From: Perkinsus olseni
Taxonomy: Eukaryota; Perkinsozoa; Perkinsida; Perkinsidae
Length of the DNA stretch: 21,279 bases
Direction: 5' to 3'
NCBI GenBank assembly: GCA_013115135.1
Contig: JABANP010000708.1
Coordinates: forward strand, 1-21,279
Of the stretch, positions 10,800 to 19,789 are shown in pieces. The first letter of the stretch is position 1. The number at the start of each line of letters is the position of its first letter. The position numbers and the translations under genes were made by a program. The notes beneath the pieces are model-generated. The model did not search any database, had not been told where the DNA came from, and saw only the letters and a program-made list of their open reading frames with translations.

Positions 10800-11972
10800 A
10801 TGGCTATAGCTAGTGACGATGCTTCCACTACTGCTGCTCCCTCGGGACCGTTCATTCTACCAGAGGCCATCGTCATCCGAGATATCATCGTCTTAGGACT
10901 CACACCACAGTTCATGAGCCAACATAGAATGAAAGGTACCGCTGCTTCCTTGATGTATCGAGGGTAGTCGTCGTTCAGATAATGATGTACTCGTTGTAGT
11001 AGCTCGAAAGAGTAATGCTGCAACCACAGCGATGGCTATCAATCCTAGTACTGTCCGTGGTACCCTCTCGGCAGCATCATCAGAGCCAGTCCGGACATCA
11101 GAGGCATATGCCACTGGAGGCATACGTATAGGGCAACTAGTCATGCCCCTCGAGTGTGTGAGAGAGGACCTGATGGAGTGCAGCTCACAAATACGCTTAG
11201 TGCTAGCTTGCTTCACTTCCAGTGTGCTGCTGCTGCCATCAAGGACACTATCACTATGGCAGACGGAGGCTATCGATCTCAGCAGCGCTAGTCAGCTGTT
11301 CTCTACCATTAGAGACCTCTACCCGGTTGAAGGCACTACTGGAGGGGGAAGGCTCCGCTTGGGGTGCGCGATCCACATAAGCCCACCGGGAGCAGTCATC
11401 CCTCGGCTCACAGAAAATATGCTGTTGCCTGATGACACGGTAGGGGACAGCAGCAGCAGCGGCATCCATCCCCATGGTGGAGAGTTAGCCTGCGTAAGAT
11501 GCCTGCCTGGAGCGGAGGGAAGGATGATGTGTAGAGAGTGTCGAGGTAGTCTACTACTACTACCTGTAGGTAACAAGTGCTAGCCTAGTAGGTTCGGCCG
11601 CACTACGATGCTTGTCATGCCATGGTATTGCCTTTTTGCCGTGCCCCAATTGCCATGATAGTTCGGGATTGAAGGTGCTAAGTCTGGGGAAGTGTCTATG
11701 ATGGCGTTGTTGTCAGCTAAGAGCTGTAGCAGCAGTGAACTCTAACGACTCCTCGGCTACAGTGAGAGTAACAGAACGCTGTGAATGCTGTGTTGGCACT
11801 GGCGAGGTGTAGTGCCAACCGTTGCCTCTTCGACCCTGCTGCTGCTTCCATCTTGTATACTGTCCTCATCAGATGCTGCCCGATGTGCATGGGTGTTGGT
11901 GAGGTCCGTTGCCCTCAATGCCTCGGGAAGGGTGATGTGCCATGTGAGTGTAGAATGAAGTCATTCTTGTGA
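10800..11972 (+). CDS. Cys-rich protein with DnaJ-type CxxCxGxG zinc motifs
   Basis: Five exons (10800-10935, 10979-11545, 11592-11674, 11717-11808, 11873-11972) join in phase through GT-AG introns of 43, 46, 42 and 64 nt, giving 325 residues. The ATG at 10800 follows an in-frame TAA 6 nt upstream, which supports this start. Residues from about 214 onward carry repeated cysteine pairs: ACVRC, MMCRECRGS, RCLSCHG, PCPNC, RCECCVGTG, CCPMCMGVG, RCPQCLGKG and PCEC. The CxxCxGxG form is that of DnaJ central domains and of BSD2- and glutaredoxin-associated zinc modules, which bind zinc and often unfolded or redox partners. The N-terminal 210 residues contain no J domain or other fold I recognise. 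The gap after the RAP gene is 87 bp. Confidence 0.72.
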
Positions 11973-12041
11973 TCATCGCAGAGGACTGCTGCCTCGAGTT
12001 GGGGAAGGAAGGTGTACTCTCGGCTGTTCCAGTCTTCCGCG

Positions 12042-13264
12042 ATGCCAACTATGTCTCGGCCACGCTTGCAGTTCCAAGGCACATATAGATTCCTAGCAGC
12101 GCCCTCATCGTCTGCTGCCCGTGCAGTAGCGGATGATAGATCCTTTTGGGACTGGTTATTCACCACTGGTTTGGCGATTGGCTCTGTGGTAGCCGTGGTC
12201 CTGCTCGCCCTCTACGCCCTCTATTACTACCTCGCCTACCGCTATCATCTCGATGAGTATATACACCGTGGGTGGTGGTGGAAGGTCCTGACTGGATGCC
12301 GCTACAGTGGATGTTGCCGTCCTCAAAACAGCAGCGTTTCTGATGCGGAGGTGTAGTAGTCGCAGTTCAATGAGCGCCGAGGTCTCCTGTGTATGGTAGC
12401 TCCCCTCATCCTCGACGGCCTCTCAATCTGATCGCCACGCCGTGCCCTCATCGGCATGCAGTGACACTGGTCAGGCAGGAACTCGGCGGCCAGCTTCCAA
12501 CGCCAGTGTGGCATTTATAGTACGACTCTCTGACGCCTTCTTGAGTGACGTGATATAACTGTTGGTGAACTAATGTGTGTAGAGCACTCCCGAGGCCATC
12601 GCAAGAGTCCGACGGGAGCTGATTTCATTTGCGAGAGAGAAGTGTGGTCCAGCAGCACTTGCCTTCATCGATGATGATAAGATGATTGCCGATAGCATCT
12701 CCACGTAGGCTGCAGAACCAATCGACACAACTGTTGCCCTTCTTTCCTGCAGATATGGTTTTAGCCCGAACAAGGCGGTGCTTGCCTTGAGAGTTTGGCT
12801 TACTTTCCGCTACCCCAAGCCTGAGAGAGAGCCTCCTACTAAGTGGACAGTAGAGCAAGCCAATCCACAGGACGGTTGCTCTTCCCTTAGTGACGAGTGA
12901 CCCCTCCCATACTGTTCATGAGGCTACGGTTATCTTCAGGTCGCCGTTCCCTCCCAGACAACGGTCATCACTCGGAGCTATGCCCCTATCTAGGAAATTG
13001 TTTCACGAGATAAGGTCAACTCCCCTCGGTTCCGGACGGACTGGTGGTGCATCAATGGATGGCGTTGAAGCGAGAGTTAAGGTCCCGACAGGGCGGTAGT
13101 GTTTGGGTCTGATGGAGAAAGTTGTTATACTCTGCCTTCGCAGGCGCTCACCGGGCGTTGTTTCCCCAGCCACTATGGATGGTGATAACGTCAAGTCTGA
13201 TGATGAGAATAGCAGGAGTTGCGCCGTGGGTGCAATTCGGTTGGCCTCTCTACAATTTGACTAA
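12042..13264 (+). CDS. Single-pass membrane protein of unknown function
   Basis: Six exons (12042-12350, 12400-12549, 12583-12704, 12753-12896, 12940-13095, 13144-13264) splice in frame through introns of 49, 33, 48, 43 and 48 nt to give 333 residues. The 48-nt intron at 12705-12752 has a textbook pyrimidine-rich end. Residues about 40-65 (LFTTGLAIGSVVAVVLLALY and onward) form one membrane helix, followed by a Tyr-rich YYYLAYRYHL and a short Cys-containing patch. After a Ser-rich linker, STPEAIARVRRELISFAREK and YGFSPNKAVLALRVWL are helical; the latter vaguely recalls a UBA-type helix, but this is weak. The Ser/Arg-rich tail looks disordered. The ATG at 12042 is the first in the open frame, and an earlier exon cannot be excluded. 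The family was not recognised. Confidence 0.68.
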
Positions 13265-13410
13265 TACATAATTAGTTGTGTCATGTGTGCGGATTGCCTC
13301 ATCTCCGACGGGAGATCTTTGCGAAGCTTCCAACTCATACGCTAAGTTCGTGGTTTCTCGGGAGTGAATGATAATGGTGAAATGCTGAAGATGTGGGATA
13401 TTTTCTCATC

Positions 13411-13482
13411 TCCGATGTAGTCTAGCTGGTTAGGATTCGTGGCTCTCACCCACGGGACCGGGGTTCGAGTCCCCGCATCGGA
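13411..13482 (+). tRNA. tRNA-Glu (anticodon CTC)
   Basis: A full 72-nt cloverleaf is visible. The acceptor stem pairs TCCGATG with CATCGGA. The anticodon stem CGTGG/CCACG encloses the loop CTCTCAC with anticodon CTC, and the T arm is GGGG-TTCGAGT-CCCC. The D arm (TCTAGCTGGTTAGGA) carries the internal box A and the T arm box B, as expected for RNA polymerase III. T runs at 13485-13488 and 13492-13497 would terminate transcription. No intron and no encoded CCA are present. Confidence 0.95.
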
Positions 13483-13484
13483 AC

Positions 13485-13497
13485 TTTTAGCTTTTTT
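13485..13497 (+). terminator. Pol III T-run terminators after tRNA-Glu
   Basis: A TTTT run directly after the tRNA and a longer T6 run a few bases on are the usual RNA polymerase III stop signals. Confidence 0.7.
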
Positions 13498-13791
13498 GCA
13501 CAACTGCCGTGCGACGCTGGGACAATTAGAGCATTGCCAAGGGGCCCATGCAACCCTGCGAACCCTGTTGTTTTTTCTCATAGTCGCGTGCTTCAATCGT
13601 GCAACGGCTGCGTCAACAGTTGCACTGCAACACAGGGTGAACACCACGATGGCGGTCACGCCCGAACCATCGGATCTGTCTACGTTTGTGTCAATGCTAG
13701 CCTAGGCTAGCGAACACGAAAATTCGGAAACATATTTCAATCCACACATAGTTACTGTTTAACTCGTCTTAACACTTCTCCACGACAACAC
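13498..13791. other. Spacer between tRNA and transporter ORF
   Basis: No gene is supported here. A short inverted repeat, GTGCAAC (13599-13605) and GTTGCAC (13619-13625), is the only structure seen. The promoter of the transporter ORF, if it is expressed, would lie here. Confidence 0.4.
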
Positions 13792-14490
13792 ATGAGCGAC
13801 AAACAGAGCATCGTGAACGAGTGCGTCCTCGGGCGTCCTGATGGATCCTCTCACTTCCGCAGTGTCGTCAACTACTGCCTGATTGCCATTGGTGTCGGCA
13901 TCTTGGCACTGCCAAAGGCAATCGCTCAAGCTGGCTGGGTAGTTGGTGTTCTACTATTGATATTGGCAGCTGGTCTTGCTCAGTATGCTATGGTCCTGCT
14001 GTACAAGAGTATGCGTATGACTGCATCCAATGGTATCTTCCCAACCTTCCAAGCTGTTGGTAAAGATGCGTTCGGCGTTGTTGGGATGGCCTTCGTCTCG
14101 TTTGTGGTGTACCTCGACCTAGTGTTCGTGTGTGCGCTTCTGGTCATCCTTGTCGGGGATGGCATGGAGACCCTCGTCCCTTCGGTGGATACCTTCTGGT
14201 GGAAGCTCATCTTCACTCTGGTCATGCTTCCGCTATCTTGGTTGCCTAGTATGAAGGAAGTAGCATTCGTCTCCGCCATCGGAGTGGGAGCTACCATTGT
14301 GACCTGTATAGCCGTCGTGGGAGCCTCGGCTCGTGAGGTTGCCGATCCGGTAACCGAGAAGGTTCACAGTGTCTGGCCATTGTCTCTGATGGACGCTGTC
14401 GTATCTTTGATGTTTTGTTTTCTCATTCATGTTTATCCGAATGTTCCATCCTCGTCCGACGAGGACTCGAATGACGAACTATCGGAGTAA
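13792..14490 (+). pseudogene. AAAP-family amino-acid transporter, 5' half only
   Basis: The 232-codon frame starts at ATG 13792. After a short polar N-terminus it reads FRSVVNYCLIAIGVGILALP, the first helix and G-x-G-I-L-A-L-P motif of the amino acid/auxin permease (AAAP) family. Roughly five to six hydrophobic segments follow, up to LMDAVVSLMFCF and HVYPNV. Family members usually have about 400-480 residues and up to 11 helices, so the second half is missing. After PNV the frame becomes an acidic, Ser-rich tail and stops at 14488-14490. That tail is antisense to the last exon of the minus-strand gene ending at 14433. The ORF has no intron, unlike its neighbours. It is most likely a truncated copy created by rearrangement; a short expressed protein cannot be excluded. 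Confidence 0.7.
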
Positions 14491-15434
14491 TGCTCGGTGA
14501 AAGGGTCCTGAGTGTGGAGTGTGAAATCGTAGCGGTGAGGCCTGCAGCTACCACGGGCGGCTCCGTTGAGCTTGCCTTGACTGATGCAAAACGCTGAGCG
14601 ATTGGCTGCAACTCTCCAGCCCGATAAGCTGCCAGCAATGCAGCCACAGCTCGCTCCTTCGGACTCCGGTGCTCCTCATGGAATACGTCAGCGGGCTGCC
14701 CCTGTTCTTCGCTAGCGATCGGAGGGTCCGTCTCCTGACACGTAAGTCGATCACACCCCCTCCGGGCATGGAGGAAGGCTGCTCCCCGCCCTACGTCTCC
14801 GACTATCTCTTCTGATGTCGGAGCTGAGGCTCCGACTTCCAGTGCGTCGGGCTCCACCGTCTTGAACCTTCGGTAGTGTCTCCGTCGTCCATGGCGGCCC
14901 TGAGGATAACCTCTCCGTTCGACATACAGCAGCAGCAGCCCACCTTAGGACGCTCGGGGAGGACCTGCCGATCGGGTGGGGGGGCTCCTTCTGTATGTAC
15001 AGTCCCTCCATGTGTGCTACTCCGTTTGACCGGAGCCTGGGAGGATCGAAGATCATAGCTGTAGGCCGGTAGCGATCCAGACAGGCGGCTCTCACCAGGC
15101 TTCGTCTTCTCCGAGAGCTGACCGCCGGTCGAGTTGTCGCACCTTTGTCCCTACTTTTGGCGTCTGAATCGATGGCTATTTCAGGAAAGTGGTTGATGAA
15201 ACAGGGCCGCTTACGGGGTACATCGAAACTCCAGCCCCTAGCGGTAGCAATACCATTCTTCCGGGCCGTCGCAGTCTCCACCACATGACGGCGTAGCTGC
15301 TCTTGTGTCAATGGATGGTCCCGGGTTTCGGGTTTCGGTCACTACTCCTACTCAGCATCATCAGCCACAACTAGCTGCTCCTCTTCCTCTTCACACCACA
15401 CAATGGGGTAGGTCTGTGTCATCTTCCATCCCAT
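14433..15434 (-). CDS. Unknown protein with acidic Ser-rich C-terminus
   Basis: Exons on the minus strand: 15434 to about 15369, 15296-15155, 15117-15096, 15058-14868, 14823-14552, 14507-14433. They splice in frame to 255 residues. Introns of 37, 37, 44 and 44 nt are well supported by frame changes; the first donor (15368 or 15371) is uncertain. The third exon is only 22 nt. The protein starts MGWKMTQTYPIVWCEEEEEQ, contains a basic stretch (ARGWSFDVPRKRPCF), a Cys run (GCCCC), a helical part (ERAVAALLAAYRAGELQPIA) and the acidic end SSSFESSSDEDGTFG. No known domain was recognised. The start lies only 25 bp after the stop of the next gene upstream, and its 3' end overlaps the transporter ORF by 58 bp. 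Confidence 0.58.
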
Positions 15435-15459
15435 CCAAACTAATAACAGGCAGACACTA

Positions 15460-16000
15460 CTAATAGTTCTTGCTACTATTGTTAGTAGTACTACTACCTG
15501 CCCAAGATATCATAACGAACTTTACACCATCCCAAGTACGATGTTGTTGTCTCTGTGACCATTCCTCCTCAGTAAATGGTACTAACTGCCTCAGCCTATC
15601 GAAAGTCTTACCAGGGCGATAATCACTACCATTCGGACCTTCATACCTATCAACATCATAACCATCATCATCATGAGTATTGTTATTGTTATTACCATCT
15701 TCCAATATGTAAAGTACCTCTGGCTTCCTGTCTCCTCCAGTCAACAGATGGTTTCCTATACTTTTGTGACGGTATAAAACGTTGTTCGATATTATCCTTG
15801 TAGGCAATAAACCTTTTTTGGAAGGTTTTATGTTTGTTAACACCATTCTCGAATATATTATTATCATATCTTATTTTCATTAATTTATACTCATCTGGTA
15901 TCATAGCCCATATCTTATCCTTATACCCCGGAAATAACTGTTCGGCCATCGAAGACGACCCACCAGCACCACCAAGGCTACTACGAGATACCTTCAACAT
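15460..16000 (-). CDS. Small protein of unknown function, two exons
   Basis: Exons 16000-15696 and 15646-15460 join across a 49-nt intron (15647-15695) in which the GT donor and AG acceptor preserve frame exactly, giving 163 residues. The sequence has AEQLFPGYKDKIWAMIPDEY, a basic helix-rich middle (TFQKRFIAYKDNIEQRF), and FTEEEWSQRQQHRTWDG near the end. It is rich in Lys, Tyr and Trp, like small subunits of organellar complexes, but I do not recognise a family. The first ATG is at 16000. The frame remains open upstream to 16069 and would encode a strongly hydrophobic segment (SIFLTLLHLLLLAVVIM) that lacks its own ATG. The true N-terminus may therefore be longer. Confidence 0.62.
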
Positions 16001-16183
16001 AATAACGACAGCTAGGAGAAGAAGGTGGAGGAGAGTGAGAAAAATGGACGCAACTCTGGAAGGACCAGATCAATATGATCGATTACACGGGCGAGCGCTA
16101 ATCCAATTGATTAATATGACTGGCTGCTCAACACGATATAGTCAAGTTGTTGGTAAATTGTAATAGGAACAGTTATAAGAACA

Positions 16184-19100
16184 CTAATTAGTTATATTAT
16201 GATCTTGAGGAGGAGGAGGCGGTGGTGGTGTGGTATTGGTATAATAACATCTAGGACATATATTGTCGAATCTATTGATACATTGTAGATGGTATATCGT
16301 ATTACATGATGGGCATTTATAGTAATGACGTATATTAAATGGAAATATTGGTATCAACGAGTTGCATATCGTACACAGACATGATCCAGAATTGTTGTTA
16401 TTACCACCATTAATATTATTAATACATTTACTACAGGACCAAATGTGTGTTACATATTTATTAATAATATTTCCCATAACACTACCCAATTTAGTATTAG
16501 TCGTATTGCTATTATTACTATTGATATCGATCATATCCCTGAGAGAATATGTATTAATATTATTCATGATATGTGCTGGCAGTAAGGTAGTCGTATCAAT
16601 ATTAAATTGGGCCCGAATATCGCTCGAACAGAATGGTACATCATCACGCATTTTATGTAAACATATTCTCATCTTATGCACTCTTCCCAGTGCCCCTCCT
16701 CCTCGTGCTGTTGTTGTTGTTGGGAATACTTCAGAACCAACAGTTAGTAATGGTAGTAAGGATTGGCTATCCAGGAATTCAGCAGATATCTTTGACACAG
16801 TATGGGGGAGATAATCACCCTCAAGGATGGCTTTACCCGGTATAACTCTAGTATCATTAACATGACAGTTATGACAGAATAGCATACCAGTATAATGACA
16901 ATACCTAACAATAACAACAATGATGATGCTGCTGATGATGTGGTATTATTATTATTATTATTGTGATTGTTATTGGCATTACCTAGGTTGTGTTAATATA
17001 GTATCTGGTAACTTAGCACCACAAGCAGGACATATGCCATTCTGACGTGATAATAATACACTTTTACTTTCACGTTTTGGAACATCCAATGACCATCGTA
17101 ATACTATACCACCCCCATAATGGTAACTAATCATAATGATGATGATGATGATCATAATTAGGTACAGTGGAAATAACAAAAATAAACAAGATTATTGTTA
17201 ATATTGTTATGAATACTACCCATTATCATCATCATTGTTGTTGTTGTGTCGACCTTCTCCTCGCCGCACTCCTACCGGTCCTAGTGTAGTAATTGTGGTT
17301 GTATCTAACAACGTTATATTAATCATGACGATGATATTGATGTCCAATAATTATTACAAGATGATGTTGAACTATCATCATCATCATCATCATCACTACC
17401 GCTCCCCTCTTCCTCTTCCTCCTGCTCCTGTCCATCCCCATGTGGTGTGGTAACTCCCACCGATTTAACATTATTCCATAATGCTAATAGATCCTCCCCT
17501 TCATGACTGGATGATGACGATAATACCGGCTGCTGCTGCTGCTGCAGTGCTGTGATGTTGTCTTTGCCTCCCTCCTTCACCACCATTGAACTACTCCAAC
17601 CTCGCTCATCCTTCTCCTCCTCTCGTTGTTGTTGTTGGCGATCGTATAATGAAGTAGTAGGAGTTGATATATCATCAGGTTGTTGAGGTGAGTAGTACCA
17701 GTATTCACCACCATCATCATGATCGATAGAGGAAAGATCGTGTGTGTAATCACAATAGACAGTCCATGATGACGGTGTTGGTCCTATTGCTGATCCTCCT
17801 CGTGGTGATAACAACCCACCAATGTTCTTCTTCTTGTCATTGGGATGATGATAACGATCGTCCGAGTTGGACTGCTGCTGCTGCAGCTGCACGATACTAG
17901 TATTCTCGCTTTCATCATCACGTAACATGAAGCCACCATCCAGTTGAACATCTCTGTCGGTCATATCATTATAGTGTCCATGTGACATGATCATATCCGA
18001 TGTGGCGCCATTGGTCATCATCACCACCATCGACTCCCTCATCTCATCATCACTATCATGACAACAAACCTCCACAGCATTATGTTGTTCTCCTTCTCCT
18101 TGTTGTTGTTGTTGTTGTTGCTGTTCACTTGTTGTTGTCGTTGCTGTTGATGATGATGTTAACATAATACGAATGATATCCTTAATGAGACGTATCCTCC
18201 TTCTACTACACTCCTGTTCAAGCATAGGTGGTAATAGGTAATCACCTGATCACAATGATAATGCTAATACGACTACTACTACTAATACCACCACCACCGC
18301 CAACAACAACAACAACAACACCAACAACAAGAGCAGCCCTAATAAGGCTTGTATGATGGACCAGGAGCGTAGTACATCTGTACTATTATTATTACCATCA
18401 TCAACATGATCATCATCGTCGTGATCATTTCCTCCAAGTTGTGTTGTATCATCATAATTATCCAATTTATTACTCGGTATCATCATGAACCATTGAAGGG
18501 GGGCAGTCAGTGACGATGGTGCATTACGATGAGCATTATGTTGAACTCTTACACTAACCCCAGCCTCATCATTAATATCATCATAATCCTCATCATCATG
18601 ATCATGATCATTAATCCTAGTCGTCGTGGTATTGAATCGTAGCTCTGCTGCTATTCCCCCTATCCTGTTGTAAGTGTCCTTGAGATGTATGGTTATCTCT
18701 AATATCCTTCTACTAATACTCCTGTTTGATGATACCTGAAGATAGTATCAATAACTATGACGGTGGTGGTGGTGGTGTTGGTGTATAACACTATAACTAG
18801 GACATCTCCATACTCCTACTACTCGTTATTATTACATCAATCATCATCATCCTTGGATGAGTATCACCATCATCAGGAGGCCTCTCCCCGCCTCCTCGTG
18901 GTGGTGTATTCAACATGGTGATAACATTCCCCAACGCATTGAGCTTCATGTCCATCATCGTAGTATCACCCCCACCACCGTCATCATCACCATCTCGGTT
19001 GTTGTTGTTGTGACCATAGAGCATGACATTATCATTATACCTGAGAAGTGCTGGGTCTTGTATTACTTGCATAGAATGATCATCATCAATATAATCACCT

Positions 19101-19586
19101 CTTGTTATTTAATAACAATCTCATAATATTGGTGATAATACTACTATCACATGTTGATGATGATGACGACGACACCATTAATAGGTATATAATAAATTCA
19201 TCATCATTCTGGAATATAGTCGTTAATGGTACAGGTAGCATAGCCATGGTCATTAATATTCTTCTTCTCCTCCTTATACTCCTCCTAACCTCATCCATAT
19301 TACCATCACTGAATAATGATAACAATACCAACTCTAGCATGTGTATGATATCCATACCATCTTTACTGCTTGTTAAATCCAATACCTGACAATAATACCA
19401 TAATAACACCACCAACTAGGAGGACGAGGAGGAGGAGAGGATAATAGTAATCGTTAATATTACCCTGGTAGTAGTATTATTAGATAGTGCCCCCCCATCT
19501 ATTGCTTTCTTCAGAGCTTCTAATAGCATCCAAAATGATGATGACGATGATGAAGTAGTGGAAGTATCCTTAGAGGTTGTTTCCAT
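16184..19586 (-). CDS. Rubicon-homology (RH/DUF4206) zinc-domain protein
   Basis: Eight exons (19586-19464, 19385-19099, 19040-18836, 18735-18396, 18245-17358, 17304-17220, 17126-16983, 16904-16184) splice in frame to 930 residues through introns of 78, 58, 100, 150, 53, 93 and 78 nt. Residues 1-205 are mostly helical (HMLELVLLSLFSDGNMDEVR). About 320-640 are disordered, with Gln8, Asp7 and other tracts. Residues about 650-913 match the RH domain of Rubicon, PLEKHM1, Pacer and DEF8: CPAC (675-678), YCHYTGMLFCHNCH (692-705), the V-I-P basic motif, YSLRDMID, WSCSKC, CLCTIC, FPF, KCPSC, YHLQC and CPRC. These Cys/His residues bind structural zinc in the family, which in animals contacts Rab7 on late endosomes. 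No RUN or PH domain is seen. A Pro7 tract precedes the stop. Confidence 0.75.
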
Positions 19587-19789
19587 TTGGCAACATTGAC
19601 GTTATACGAGAATAACAATAATACAACTGCTAGTACTACTACTATTAGATGCTATATGAATAGCCATAATAATAATAGCAATAACTCTACAGTGATGATG
19701 ATGATGATGATGACAGGAAACATGGATGGTACTATGGTGATAGCATGATAATAATAATTATCATGTGTACTCGTAATAATAATATCCAC

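Noticed and set aside
10790..11023. Minus-strand 77-codon frame with smooth helical-looking sequence
   Set aside because: The plus strand has a start after an in-frame stop and a 43-nt intron linking to a long exon, which explains the segment better.
11254..11576. Two minus-strand frames opposite the Cys-rich gene
   Set aside because: They are shadows of the plus-strand exon 10979-11545, which joins in phase to the zinc motif exons.
13342..13659. Minus-strand 105-codon frame across the tRNA
   Set aside because: It contains the typical spurious translation (DAGTRTPVPWVRATNP) of the antisense strand of a tRNA gene.
14751..15311. Single 186-codon minus-strand frame read without introns
   Set aside because: Read through, it cannot reach the downstream coding frame. 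Short introns at 15118-15154 and 15059-15095 give a consistent chain ending at 14433.
16362..16814. Plus-strand 150-codon hydrophobic frame
   Set aside because: It is antisense to the RH zinc exon. Its Leu/Val runs are complements of Asn/Gly-type repeats, and the minus-strand domain match is decisive.
17375..17393. Regular short repeats that might suggest a repeat array
   Set aside because: These are simple microsatellite runs without spacers, so not a CRISPR or satellite array.
18250..18395. Leu/Val-rich tail that looks like a membrane helix on the minus strand
   Set aside because: It comes from TTG and GTA/GTG repeats inside an intron (18246-18395). Splicing at GATG|GTAATA restores the frame into the next exon.
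19102..19389. Plus-strand 95-codon hydrophobic frame
   Set aside because: It is antisense to the well-phased exon 19385-19099 of the RH-domain gene.
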